From positions 1,364,001 through 1,428,000 of the forward strand of contig NZ_RSEC01000058.1 in NCBI RefSeq assembly GCF_003937945.1: a DNA stretch of 64,000 bases, read 5' to 3'. Shown piece by piece: positions 9,701 through 16,732 of this stretch. Each line of letters starts with the position of its first letter. The first letter of the stretch is position 1. Source of the stretch: Amycolatopsis eburnea. GTDB taxonomy: Bacteria > Actinomycetota > Actinomycetes > Mycobacteriales > Pseudonocardiaceae. Position numbers and translations under genes: made by a program. The notes beneath the pieces are model-generated. The model searched no databases. It was given only the letters and a program-made list of their open reading frames with translations, and was not told the origin of the DNA.

Positions 9701-10343
9701 CGCCCGCCGCGAGCACGGTGACCAGCAGGGCGTCGACGGAAGCCAGCTCGGCCATCATCGCCGGCTCGCGCGTACGCAGCGAAGCGGTGTAGATCGGCAA
9801 CGCGCGCCCGCCCGCGGCCTCGATCTCGTCGGCGAGCGCGTGGACGAACTGCGTGTTCCCGGACAGGTGGTGCGCCCGGTAGTAGAGGATCCCGACCACC
9901 GGGCCTTCGGCGCGCGACGGCCGCTCGAGGACGCCCCACGACGGCTGCTCGGCGGGCGGCTCGAAGCCGTCGCCGGTGAGCAGGAGCGTGTCGGAGAGGA
10001 ACCGGTGCAGCTGGGTGAGGTTGGCCGGGCCGCCCTGCGCGAGGTAGGCGTGGGCCTCGGCGGCGATGCCCGCCGGGACGGTCGAGAGCTTCATCAGCTC
10101 GGCGTCCGGCGTCTGCTCCCCGCCCAGGACGACGACGTGCGCGCCCGACGCCAGCAGCGTGTCGAGGCCGTCCTGCCACGTCCGCGGGGTGCCGAGGATG
10201 CGGACGACCACGATGCGCACGTCCTCGAGCAGGCCCGGCAGCTCGGCGACGTCGAGCCGGGCCGGGTTCGCCAGCCGGTACTCGCCCTCGGCCGAACGCG
10301 CGCTGAGCAGGTCGGTGTCCGAAGTGGACAGAAGCAGGATCAC
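6780..10343 (-). CDS. cobN: Aerobic cobaltochelatase, large subunit CobN
   Basis: 1187 aa, a usual CobN length, GTG start behind the strong site GAGGAGG. CobN is the porphyrin-binding subunit that inserts Co2+ into hydrogenobyrinate a,c-diamide in the aerobic B12 pathway, driven by an ATPase partner. Family motifs visible include HLGKHGSLEWLPGK, YHNPDLPPSHHYL and LGKHG-type His residues. In actinobacteria the partner is a ChlI/ChlD-like protein, found here at 38850-40802 rather than alongside. It is preceded by a cobalamin riboswitch, so expression should fall when B12 is abundant. Confidence 0.97.
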   Translation of the reverse strand: MILLLSTSDTDLLSARSAEGEYRLANPARLDVAELPGLLEDVRIVVVRILGTPRTWQDGLDTLLASGAHVVVLGGEQTPDAELMKLSTVPAGIAAEAHAYLAQGGPANLTQLHRFLSDTLLLTGDGFEPPAEQPSWGVLERPSRAEGPVVGILYYRAHHLSGNTQFVHALADEIEAAGGRALPIYTASLRTREPAMMAELASVDALLVTVLAAGGTRPSEVGAGGDDEAWDVAEMAALDVPILQALCLTSDRETWAANDDGLSPLDAGNQMAVPEFDGRLITVPFSFKELDEDGLPRYVPDAERASRVARIALAHARLRHTPPAERRIALMLSAYPTKHSRVGNAVGLDTPASAIELLRRMRSLGYDLGPDAFPGVDPTGTDQPDGDALIHALIAAGGQDPEWLTEEQLSGNPIRVPAARYQAWFDALPEELRQGVEEHWGPAPGELYVDNGDIVLASLQSGNVIIMIQPPRGFGENPVAIYHNPDLPPSHHYLAAYRWLEEEFGAHAVVHLGKHGSLEWLPGKTAGLSASCAPDAVLGNLPLVYPFLINDPGEGAQAKRRAHATIVDHLIPPMARAESYGDLARLEQLLDEHANIAAMDPAKLPAIRAQIWTLIQAAKLDHDLGVEERPHDAEFDDFLLHIDGWLCEVKDAQIRDGLHVLGAAPTGEARVNLVLAMLRASQMWGGKQGAVPGLRSALGLKEDAPMSEVDAVEKTARELVQAMELRGWDATAVASVAPDEQVAKVLSFAAEEIVPRLAGTTAELDSVLHALDGGYIPAGPSGSPLRGLVNVLPTGRNFYTVDPKAIPSRLAWETGQALADSLLRRYREDTGDWPRSVGLSVWGTSAMRTSGDDAAEVLALLGVQPFWDEASRRVTGIEAIPLAELGRPRIDVTIRISGFFRDAFPHVITMLDDAVRLVAALDEPADQNFVRDHVSADLAAHGDERRATTRIFGSKPGAYGAGLLPLMDSGNWRDDKDLAEVYAVWGGFAYGRDLDGRPAREDMESSYKRIVVAAKNTDTREHDIADSDDYFQYHGGMIATVRALTGSAPASYVGDSTSPDAVRTRTLGEETARVFRARVVNPRWLAAMRRHGYKGAFELAATVDYLFGFDATAGVVGDWMYEKLTESYVLDEVTQEFLRQANPWALRGIVERLNEAADRGLWEEPDPALLEKMREVYLSLEGDLEAE

Positions 10344-10389
10344 GAGGTTCCTCCTCGGGGTCCGCGCCCCGGGTCGACGGTCGCGCCGG

Positions 10390-10498
10390 CCGGAGTTCCT
10401 GGCTCGCGGAGATCGCTCCGCTGACAGTGGCGGGACCGCCCCGGACTCCCACCGGGTTCCTCCACCTGCCGACGCGTGGGTTCCGCCTCACTCTCCGG
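10390..10498 (-). promoter_or_regulatory. Cobalamin riboswitch upstream of cobN
   Basis: On the minus strand the leader carries the B12-box signature CCCGCCACTGT, the preceding GGTGGGAGTCCGG segment, and a 3' GAGCCAGGAACTCC. The P1 helix closes with CCGGAG/CTCCGG at 10493-10498 and 10390-10395. A CGGGG/CCCCG hairpin lies just before the cobN Shine-Dalgarno, so translation or transcription attenuation are both possible. It is compact, about 109 nt between P1 ends, compared with the roughly 200 nt of classical AdoCbl riboswitches. Confidence 0.9.
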
Positions 10499-10533
10499 TG
10501 CGGCCGACCCGGCGTCAAGGTGACGTGCGTGGC

Positions 10534-11541
10534 TCAGAGCCGCTTGGCCGTGCGGAACGCCTTCGCGTAGGTCCCGGAGCCGTCGATCAGCGACACCCCG
10601 CCCGCGTCCCCGAAGGTCGGGCCGTTCGCCACCTTGCGGCTGGACAGCACGCGGTGGTGGCCGTCGCCGTCGATGCCCAGGTAGATGCCCGTGTGCGACA
10701 CCTGCGGCCCGAGCTGCGGCTCCAGGTTGAAGAACAGCAGGTCACCCGGTTGGAGCGCGCTGAAGTCCGTCGCCTGCTTCTTCTCGTCGGGGATCAGCGT
10801 GGTGCCCGGCCCCAGCTCGGCCAGCGCCCACGCCCGCCGCGGCAGGCCGGGGCCCTTCTTGTTCGTCCCGAGCAGCGGGTAGCCCGCCCGGTAGCCGTAG
10901 ACCATCCGCACGAACCCGGAGCAGTCGAGGGACCGGGCGCGCCGCGGTTCCGCCGCCTCGTGGACGCCGTCCGGGAAGTCCCAGCCGATCCCCAGGTAGT
11001 CGTAGAAATCCGACTTCTCGAGCCTGCCCTCGGCGCTGTCCGGGCCGAAGCTGGCGTCCCCGGCCACGCGCAGCTTCTTCACGACCTGGTCGGCCGCGCC
11101 GTCGGTGTACTGCAGCGCCATCGCCAGGACGTCCGGGCCGGTGTCGGCGGCGGCCTTCGGGAGCCAGTCGGCGAACCACTTCTCCTTCTCCGCGCCCGCC
11201 TGCCAGGCCTGCGGCGCGAGCCGGATCCAGGCCGTCGTCGTGACGCCGGCGGTGGTGAACTTCGGCTCGGTGAACGTCCGGGACCGGCCGGTCAGCATGA
11301 CCGTGCGGGAGCCGTCGGTGAACGACGCGAGCTGGGCGCCCGCCGCGTCGCGGACGATCGTGCGGGCCGGGTGGTCCAGCCGGTCGTAGGTGTAGCCGCC
11401 GGTGACGGCCGCGCCCGAGGCCGCGGGGGACGCCGAGATGGCCGTGATGTCCGGGCGGTCCTGCGTGGCGACGTACACCGCCGCCGTGCCGGAGACGCCG
11501 ATGACCGCGGCGAGGACGCCGATCCGGACCGCTTTGCGCAT
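10534..11541 (-). CDS. Secreted or anchored NlpC/P60 peptidase
   Basis: 335 aa; the internal ATG at 11541 is chosen because it follows GAGGTGACG and opens a signal-anchor (RKAVRIGVLAAVIGVSGTAA). Residues about 40-190 are an N-terminal domain of unknown type. The C-terminal NlpC/P60 domain has the catalytic Cys in SLDCSGFVRMVYG, then LQPGDLLFF and the His in VSHTGIYLG. Such enzymes cut gamma-D-Glu bonds in peptidoglycan stems; B. subtilis PgdS uses the same fold to cut poly-gamma-glutamate. It ends a four-gene minus-strand run after pgsB and pgsC, which points to polymer turnover or release. Confidence 0.87.
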   Translation of the reverse strand: MRKAVRIGVLAAVIGVSGTAAVYVATQDRPDITAISASPAASGAAVTGGYTYDRLDHPARTIVRDAAGAQLASFTDGSRTVMLTGRSRTFTEPKFTTAGVTTTAWIRLAPQAWQAGAEKEKWFADWLPKAAADTGPDVLAMALQYTDGAADQVVKKLRVAGDASFGPDSAEGRLEKSDFYDYLGIGWDFPDGVHEAAEPRRARSLDCSGFVRMVYGYRAGYPLLGTNKKGPGLPRRAWALAELGPGTTLIPDEKKQATDFSALQPGDLLFFNLEPQLGPQVSHTGIYLGIDGDGHHRVLSSRKVANGPTFGDAGGVSLIDGSGTYAKAFRTAKRL

Positions 11542-11548
11542 CGTCACC

Positions 11549-12031
11549 TCACACCGTGGGGACCAGGCCGACCAGCACACCGCTGATCAGCACCGCGTAG
11601 CTGGCCAGGCTGACGCCGCCAGTGGCGAGCATCGTGGCCACCGGCTTCTGCCGGACCAGCTGGTAGGCGACCAGGCCGGGCACCACGAACCCGAGCGTCT
11701 GGTGCACGAACAGCAGCGGGAAGTCGGCCTGGAGGAACAGCAGCAACGTCGTCTGGAGCACGACGCCGAGCAGCACGACCGCCGCGAAGAGCCGCTTGCC
11801 GTAGAGGATCACCATGCGCTGCAGCAGCTTGGTGCCGCCGAAGGTCAGCGCCGTCATCAGGACGATGATCGCCGCGCGCCGGTAGTCCTCGACCATGGTC
11901 AGCGCGATCCAGCCGGGCGTGATCATCCCGCCGGGGGACAGGTTCGTCGTCAGGTAGCAGACCAGCGACAGCAGCAGGCCGATGGCGAGCCCGACGGTGG
12001 CGACCTCGGGGGCGAGGGACGTGGTGAGCAT
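11549..12031 (-). CDS. pgsC: PgsC/CapC-like poly-gamma-glutamate synthesis membrane protein
   Basis: 160 aa with about five membrane helices. The segment YLTTNLSPGGMITPGWIAL is characteristic of the CapC/PgsC family, the membrane partner of the CapB/PgsB amide ligase. It overlaps the pgsB stop by one base (TGATG), implying translational coupling. In Bacillus, PgsB and PgsC form the polymerising core and PgsA (CapA) assists export; no PgsA is seen here. The polymer could be gamma-linked glutamate or a related amino acid; only the family is certain. Confidence 0.85.
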   Translation of the reverse strand: MLTTSLAPEVATVGLAIGLLLSLVCYLTTNLSPGGMITPGWIALTMVEDYRRAAIIVLMTALTFGGTKLLQRMVILYGKRLFAAVVLLGVVLQTTLLLFLQADFPLLFVHQTLGFVVPGLVAYQLVRQKPVATMLATGGVSLASYAVLISGVLVGLVPTV

Positions 12032-13209
12032 CAGGCGACCGGTTCCAGTTTCGCGAGTTCCTCGATGAGCAGTTCCCCCTGGCCGTGGATGTTGCCGATG
12101 GCGATCAGCGACGCCTGCCGCTCGACGCCGCCGACGATCCCGCGCAGCAGCTCCCGCGGCGAGCGCGAGCCACCGAGGTCGACGACGCGGTCGTGCCACT
12201 CGCTGGGGATCGCGACGCGGGCGCTGCGCGTCGGCTCGCCGATCAGCACGACGCGTTCGGGCGCGATGCGGGGGATCAGCGCGCCCATCTGGCCGTTGCG
12301 CTCGACGCGGTCCGGGCGGCAGTTGATGATCACGTGCAGGGGGTCGGTGATCGCGCCCTGCGCGCGGAGCTGGTCGATGTTCATCAACGTCGATTCGGGG
12401 TCGTTCGCCGCGAAGACGTTGGCGAAGCGGAGGTGGCGGCGCCCGGCGCGGTACCGGTGGACCTGCAGCACGCCGGGGTCCGGCGGCGCGGCCCACATGC
12501 CGTCCAGCGCGAGCTGCCGGTTGACGCCGAGCAGGTCCGCGACGGCCAGCGCGATGGCGACGTTCTCCTTGAAGGTGATCCAGCCGAAGCCGCGCATCTC
12601 CTCGTCGGAGACCGATTCGGGGTCGACCGCGATGAGCTCGCAGTCCCGCTTGGCGGCCTCCTCCCGGAGGATGTGCAGCCGGTCCTTCTCGGCGGTCAGG
12701 CAGATCCCGCCGACCGGCATCGACCGCGACAGCGACCGCGCGACGTCGTCCAGGGTCGGCCCCATCTCGGCGAGGTGGTCCTCGCGGACGTTGCACAGCA
12801 CGCCGATGGTCGAGCGGATGAGCTTGCTCTGGTTGATCTCCTGCAGGTCCGGCATCACGGCCATGCACTCGATGACCAGCGCGTCCGGCCGGTACGCGGC
12901 GGCGCGGCGGACGATGCCGATCTGCTCGACGACGTTGGCGATGCCGAACTTGCGGTAGACCGGCTCTTCGCTGCCGTCCGGGTGGATGAACCGGGCCGCG
13001 GTGCCGGTGGTCTTCGCCGTGGTGACGAGCCCGCCGCCGCGCAGGGCGCCCGCGCACAGCCGGGTGATGGACGACTTGCCGCGGATGCCGTTGACGAGCA
13101 CGCGCGTCGGGATGCTGTGCAGGTGCTTGTAGTGCTGGCGCTGTTCGGCGATCCCGGCCAGCAGCATCGCCGCCGATGCCAGGACCAGCACGACGTAGAG
13201 GAACGTCAC
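12031..13209 (-). CDS. pgsB: PgsB/CapB-like Mur-ligase-family poly-gamma-glutamate synthetase
   Basis: 392 aa, GTG start. An N-terminal membrane helix (residues 3-20) is followed by the P-loop NGIRGKSSITR at about 40-50, typical of CapB rather than the GTNGKT of wall Mur ligases. Further motifs include TTAKTTGTAARFI, VIECMAV, and NVREDHLAEMG. It should activate the terminal carboxyl with ATP and add amino acids through gamma-amide bonds. It sits one base downstream of the double-HAMP gene and overlaps pgsC. Length matches PgsB (about 390 aa). Confidence 0.9.
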   Translation of the reverse strand: MTFLYVVLVLASAAMLLAGIAEQRQHYKHLHSIPTRVLVNGIRGKSSITRLCAGALRGGGLVTTAKTTGTAARFIHPDGSEEPVYRKFGIANVVEQIGIVRRAAAYRPDALVIECMAVMPDLQEINQSKLIRSTIGVLCNVREDHLAEMGPTLDDVARSLSRSMPVGGICLTAEKDRLHILREEAAKRDCELIAVDPESVSDEEMRGFGWITFKENVAIALAVADLLGVNRQLALDGMWAAPPDPGVLQVHRYRAGRRHLRFANVFAANDPESTLMNIDQLRAQGAITDPLHVIINCRPDRVERNGQMGALIPRIAPERVVLIGEPTRSARVAIPSEWHDRVVDLGGSRSPRELLRGIVGGVERQASLIAIGNIHGQGELLIEELAKLEPVA

Positions 13210-13210
13210 G

Positions 13211-15475
13211 TCAGACCCCGGCCCCGTCCAGCCAGCTCAGGTAGTCGCTCTTGGCCCGCTGCCGTCGGGGCTCGACGTCGACCTCGATGCGCTGGATCAG
13301 CTCGGTCTCGTCGGTCGCCGCGCCCGTCGGCCGCCGGACCTCGCCGAGCCGGGCTGTGCCCTCGGTCAGCGCCTGGCGGCAGATCTCGACGCAGGAGGCG
13401 ATGGTGCCGATCTCGTCCTGCCGCTGGGGGTAGACGACGGCGCCGGTGTCGCCGCGGGCGATCCGCCGGGCTTCCGCGCCGACCCGCCGCAGCGGCCGGA
13501 CGACCACCAGGAAGTGCCAGGCGAACAGCATCAGCGCGACGACGGCGGTGAGCAGCGCGGCGACCCGCGCGCCGGAGCGCACGGTGTTGTCCGCGAGCCC
13601 GAGCGAACCGATCGGCTGCTCGGCGACGACGACCCACTTGAGCGAAGCCGCGTTGCCCTTGTCGGCCAGGCGCTGCGCCGCCACGAGCGCCGACGGCGTC
13701 GTCTCGCGGGCGTCCTTGCCGGCCTGCGCCGCGTCGACGCTCTTGATCAGCGCCGGGTCGGAAAGCGCGGAGAAGGCGAGGTAGCCCTCGGTGTCGGCGA
13801 TGGTGCGCTTGCCCTCGTCGACGACCCGGACGCGGCCGCCCGCCGGGCCGAGCAGCGCCGCCATCCGCGGCACGTCGTACTCGCCGACCAGGACGTTCTT
13901 CGAGTCCGGCAGCGGCGTGAAGGCGTAGACGACCGGGACGCGGCCGCTGGTGTTGTGCTGGCGCAGGCCTTCGCCGTCCGGCAGCTTGCCGGGGTCGCGC
14001 AGGGCCTCGCGCCCGGCCTGCAGCACCACCGCGCCCTGCTCGTCGGCGACGTAGACGCTGCGGAACCGGCTTTCGGTGCCGGCGAGCTGGTCGAGCATGC
14101 CGCGCAGCCGGTCCGGCTCCTTGCCCTTGCCGAGCCGCGCGACGGACTGCAGGTCGGTCAGGCCCTCGGCGAGGCTGCGGCGAAGCGTGTCCGCCGAGTG
14201 CGTGACGCGGACGCCGTGCTCGGACAGCGTCGTCGCCGAGACCTCGGCGTGCTGCCGCCCGAGCGTCGCGGCGACCGCGCCCGACCAGCCGAGCAGCGCG
14301 AGGGCGACCGCGACGATGACGAACTGGGCGGACAGGAACGGGCGGACCGGCTTCGCGGGCTTGCGGCGGCGGAGCTTGCCGCGGTACCGCTCGACGGCGG
14401 TGGTCAGCCGGTTCACCTCGCGGATCCGCGACTGCCGCACCGGCTTGCCGAGCGCGCCGGCCGCGACGGCGAGCGCGTCGGTGCGCAGGCGGCGGATCGG
14501 CGCGACGACCGTGCGCCGCAGCAGGACGAACCCGGCGACGGCGAGGACGAGCAGCGCGGCGGCCGGGATCAGGCCGGGCCAGCGGACCGGCACCGCGTCG
14601 ACCGGGACGCGGCTGAACGACACGACCGACAGGCCGAGGCTGCCGCCGGTGCCGGACGGCGTGACCGGCGCGTAGGAGACGACGGCGGCGCGCTTGCCCG
14701 CCTGGTCGGGGTCGCCGGTGAGGACGCCGGTCTGGCCCGCGGCGGCCGCGGTCGCCGCGCGGGCGAGCAGTTCCTGGGCGGGCCGGTCGGTCGCGGCGAC
14801 GTCGGTGCCGTGCGTGTGCAGCACCGCGCCGTCCGAGGTGACCAGGCGGACCTGCTGCTGGGTGCTCGCGTCCAGGTCGCCGCCGATGCCGCGCAACGCG
14901 GTCGAGACGACGAGGAGCTTGCCGGCGCGGGTACCGGTCAGCGGGAGCGCGGTGAGCACGAGCGGGGTGTCGCCGGGGCGGGCGACCGGACGGACCGTGA
15001 GGTTCGCGACAGGGACCCCGCGCAGCGTCTCCACCGGCACCGGCTCGCCGCGCGTGGCCGCCACCTTCTGCGCGGCCGGGTCGTAGACGGCGATGCCGCG
15101 CCAGTCGTCGTAGGTTTCGCCCAGACGGGTGAGGAGCGCGGCGTCGTCGGCGGTGTCGAACACGCCGGAGCCGGCCGCGACCTGCAGGTCACCGGCGGCG
15201 GCCGTCGCCGACGTCGCGACGCTCTGCGCGAGCCCGGCGGTGGTCCGCTGGCGGCTCGCGGTGACCTCGTCGGAGACCCGGCCGGACTGGTCGTCGGCGC
15301 GGATCAGCGACAGCGGGCCCGCGGTGGACAGGTAGAGCGCGGTGAAGGCCGCGATGAGCAGCAGCAACGCGAAGGTGGTCGCGGACGCGACGCCCACGCC
15401 GCGCGGGAACCCCGCTTCCGGGATCTGCGCGCGCAACCGGGCGGCTCGATCGTCGTGCGGTCTTGGCCGGTTCAC
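13211..15475 (-). CDS. Double-HAMP, double extracytoplasmic-sensor membrane protein without an output domain
   Basis: 754 aa, GTG start. Four membrane helices at about residues 29-50, 300-322, 380-404 and 632-655 frame two extracytoplasmic domains that look Cache-like (for example SRFRSVYVADEQGAVV). Each is followed by a HAMP-like linker (VVAPIRRLRTDALAVAAG; VVRPLRRVGAEARRIARG). There is no kinase, cyclase or methyl-accepting domain; the protein ends after about 60 charged residues. It heads the pgsB-pgsC-NlpC/P60 run with one base between genes, so it probably senses or gates the envelope polymer system. The output mechanism is unknown. Confidence 0.75.
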   Translation of the reverse strand: MNRPRPHDDRAARLRAQIPEAGFPRGVGVASATTFALLLLIAAFTALYLSTAGPLSLIRADDQSGRVSDEVTASRQRTTAGLAQSVATSATAAAGDLQVAAGSGVFDTADDAALLTRLGETYDDWRGIAVYDPAAQKVAATRGEPVPVETLRGVPVANLTVRPVARPGDTPLVLTALPLTGTRAGKLLVVSTALRGIGGDLDASTQQQVRLVTSDGAVLHTHGTDVAATDRPAQELLARAATAAAAGQTGVLTGDPDQAGKRAAVVSYAPVTPSGTGGSLGLSVVSFSRVPVDAVPVRWPGLIPAAALLVLAVAGFVLLRRTVVAPIRRLRTDALAVAAGALGKPVRQSRIREVNRLTTAVERYRGKLRRRKPAKPVRPFLSAQFVIVAVALALLGWSGAVAATLGRQHAEVSATTLSEHGVRVTHSADTLRRSLAEGLTDLQSVARLGKGKEPDRLRGMLDQLAGTESRFRSVYVADEQGAVVLQAGREALRDPGKLPDGEGLRQHNTSGRVPVVYAFTPLPDSKNVLVGEYDVPRMAALLGPAGGRVRVVDEGKRTIADTEGYLAFSALSDPALIKSVDAAQAGKDARETTPSALVAAQRLADKGNAASLKWVVVAEQPIGSLGLADNTVRSGARVAALLTAVVALMLFAWHFLVVVRPLRRVGAEARRIARGDTGAVVYPQRQDEIGTIASCVEICRQALTEGTARLGEVRRPTGAATDETELIQRIEVDVEPRRQRAKSDYLSWLDGAGV

Positions 15476-15664
15476 CTGGTCTCCCCAGGGCCTTTCAGTC
15501 GGGCGATCCCGGAAGGTCGCCGGCCACCAGGGGCCGTAGCGGAAGGTCCACTCTTTCGGGTCACGTGAAAGTCTCGAAGTTGTCAGCGGTGACGGTACAA
15601 CTCACCCCATCGTGCGACAAACAGCGGCCATGGGTGACGGCCGGATGGAGTCAGTACACTCCGG

Positions 15665-16573
15665 GTGGTGATCAGTCGGCCCCGGACGTTGCTCAGCGTG
15701 GCCGGCGTGGTCGTCGCGCTGGGACTGGCCTTGACGTTGGTGCTGGTCCTCGGTGACGACGAGCCACCACCGCCCGCGCCGGAGGCCGGTTTGGATTCCC
15801 TCGTCACGCAGTTCACCGCCGGGCTGTCCGCGGACCAGGAGTACCGCTCACCGAAATCCGACGAACGTCGCACGGCGGCCACCGGGTTCGCCGCCGTCCT
15901 GGATCGCCGGGGCACCGCGGACTTCGCGCGGCTCGGCTTTTCGGTGCGCGACGGCGTCGACCCGGCGACCGGGCGGCCGTACACGATCGCGGTGAACGAG
16001 ACCGGCACCGACCGGGCGTGGGGGATGTACGTCATCGACCGTTCGGCGCCGCCGTCGCTGGTGGTCGAGGTGCCGCACCCGGCGTTCGACCTGCGCACCG
16101 AGCTCTTCGGCGTCGACCTGTTCCGGCGCGTGCCGGGCGCGGTGCTGCTGGTCGCGGGCGCGCACCGCAAGGCGGACGACGGCCAGGCCGACGTCGCGCA
16201 CGAAGAGGATTCGGTGTTCCACGTCGTCGCCACCGCGCTCGCGGGCCGCGGGCTGGCGCAGGTCCAGCTGCACGGCTTCCACGACCAGAACCTGCCTTCG
16301 ACGGACATAGTGCTCTCTTCGGGCGCCACGGTCGCCGGCGACGCGGCCCGGCGCGCGGCCGACCGGCTTACCGCGGACGGGTTCGCCGTGTGCCGCGCCT
16401 GGGAAGAGCGGTGCAAGGGCCTGGAAGGCACGACGAACGTCCAGGGCAAGATGGCCGCCTCGGACGACACGGTCTTCCTGCACGTCGAGATGAGCCGGAC
16501 GGTGCGCGAGTCCCCCGAGCGGCGCGCCGACGTCGTGCGGGCGCTGACGGAAGCCGATCTCGCGAAACCCTGA
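15665..16573 (+). CDS. Membrane-anchored putative zinc hydrolase, PGA-hydrolase-like motifs
   Basis: 302 aa, GTG at 15665 or 15668. One N-terminal membrane anchor at about residues 9-29, then an extracytoplasmic domain. Motifs in order: VPHPAFDLRTEL (137-147), AGAHRKAD and ADVAHEEDS (164-183), LHGFHD (202-207), LHVEMSRTVRE (272-282). The order PH...TE, HG, hhhE-S..R resembles phage poly-gamma-glutamate hydrolase PghP and related carboxypeptidase-fold enzymes; this is from memory, not an alignment. It is divergent from the pgsBC run, sharing a 189-base promoter region. It could equally be another metallo-amidase. Confidence 0.6.
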   Translation: MVISRPRTLLSVAGVVVALGLALTLVLVLGDDEPPPPAPEAGLDSLVTQFTAGLSADQEYRSPKSDERRTAATGFAAVLDRRGTADFARLGFSVRDGVDPATGRPYTIAVNETGTDRAWGMYVIDRSAPPSLVVEVPHPAFDLRTELFGVDLFRRVPGAVLLVAGAHRKADDGQADVAHEEDSVFHVVATALAGRGLAQVQLHGFHDQNLPSTDIVLSSGATVAGDAARRAADRLTADGFAVCRAWEERCKGLEGTTNVQGKMAASDDTVFLHVEMSRTVRESPERRADVVRALTEADLAKP

Positions 16574-16598
16574 CCCTTTTTTCGACCGCGACGGGTGA

Positions 16599-16626
16599 TT
16601 GACACCACATCCCCGCGTCGTAAAGT
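16599..16626 (+). promoter_or_regulatory. Sigma70-type promoter before the subtilase gene
   Basis: TTGACA at 16599-16604 and TAAAGT at 16621-16626 are separated by 16 bases. The -35 is a perfect consensus and the -10 matches TATAAT at four of six positions. A transcript starting near 16634 would carry a leader of about 100 bases before the GTG at 16733. Confidence 0.5.
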
Positions 16627-16732
16627 GCGGAGGCCGGTCGCTCTCGCATTCCACGCCTGCCGCGGGAATGGGGTCATGGGGGCTCGCAGCGCGACCGGAG
16701 GCAATTCCGATCTCTATTCGGGGAGGCTCCTC

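Noticed and set aside
4959..10424. 1821-codon open frame on the plus strand opposite cobN and the glycosyltransferase
   Set aside because: It is antisense to two genes with clear motifs; its Arg/Gly/Pro/Val-rich translation is what GC-biased third positions give when read on the other strand.
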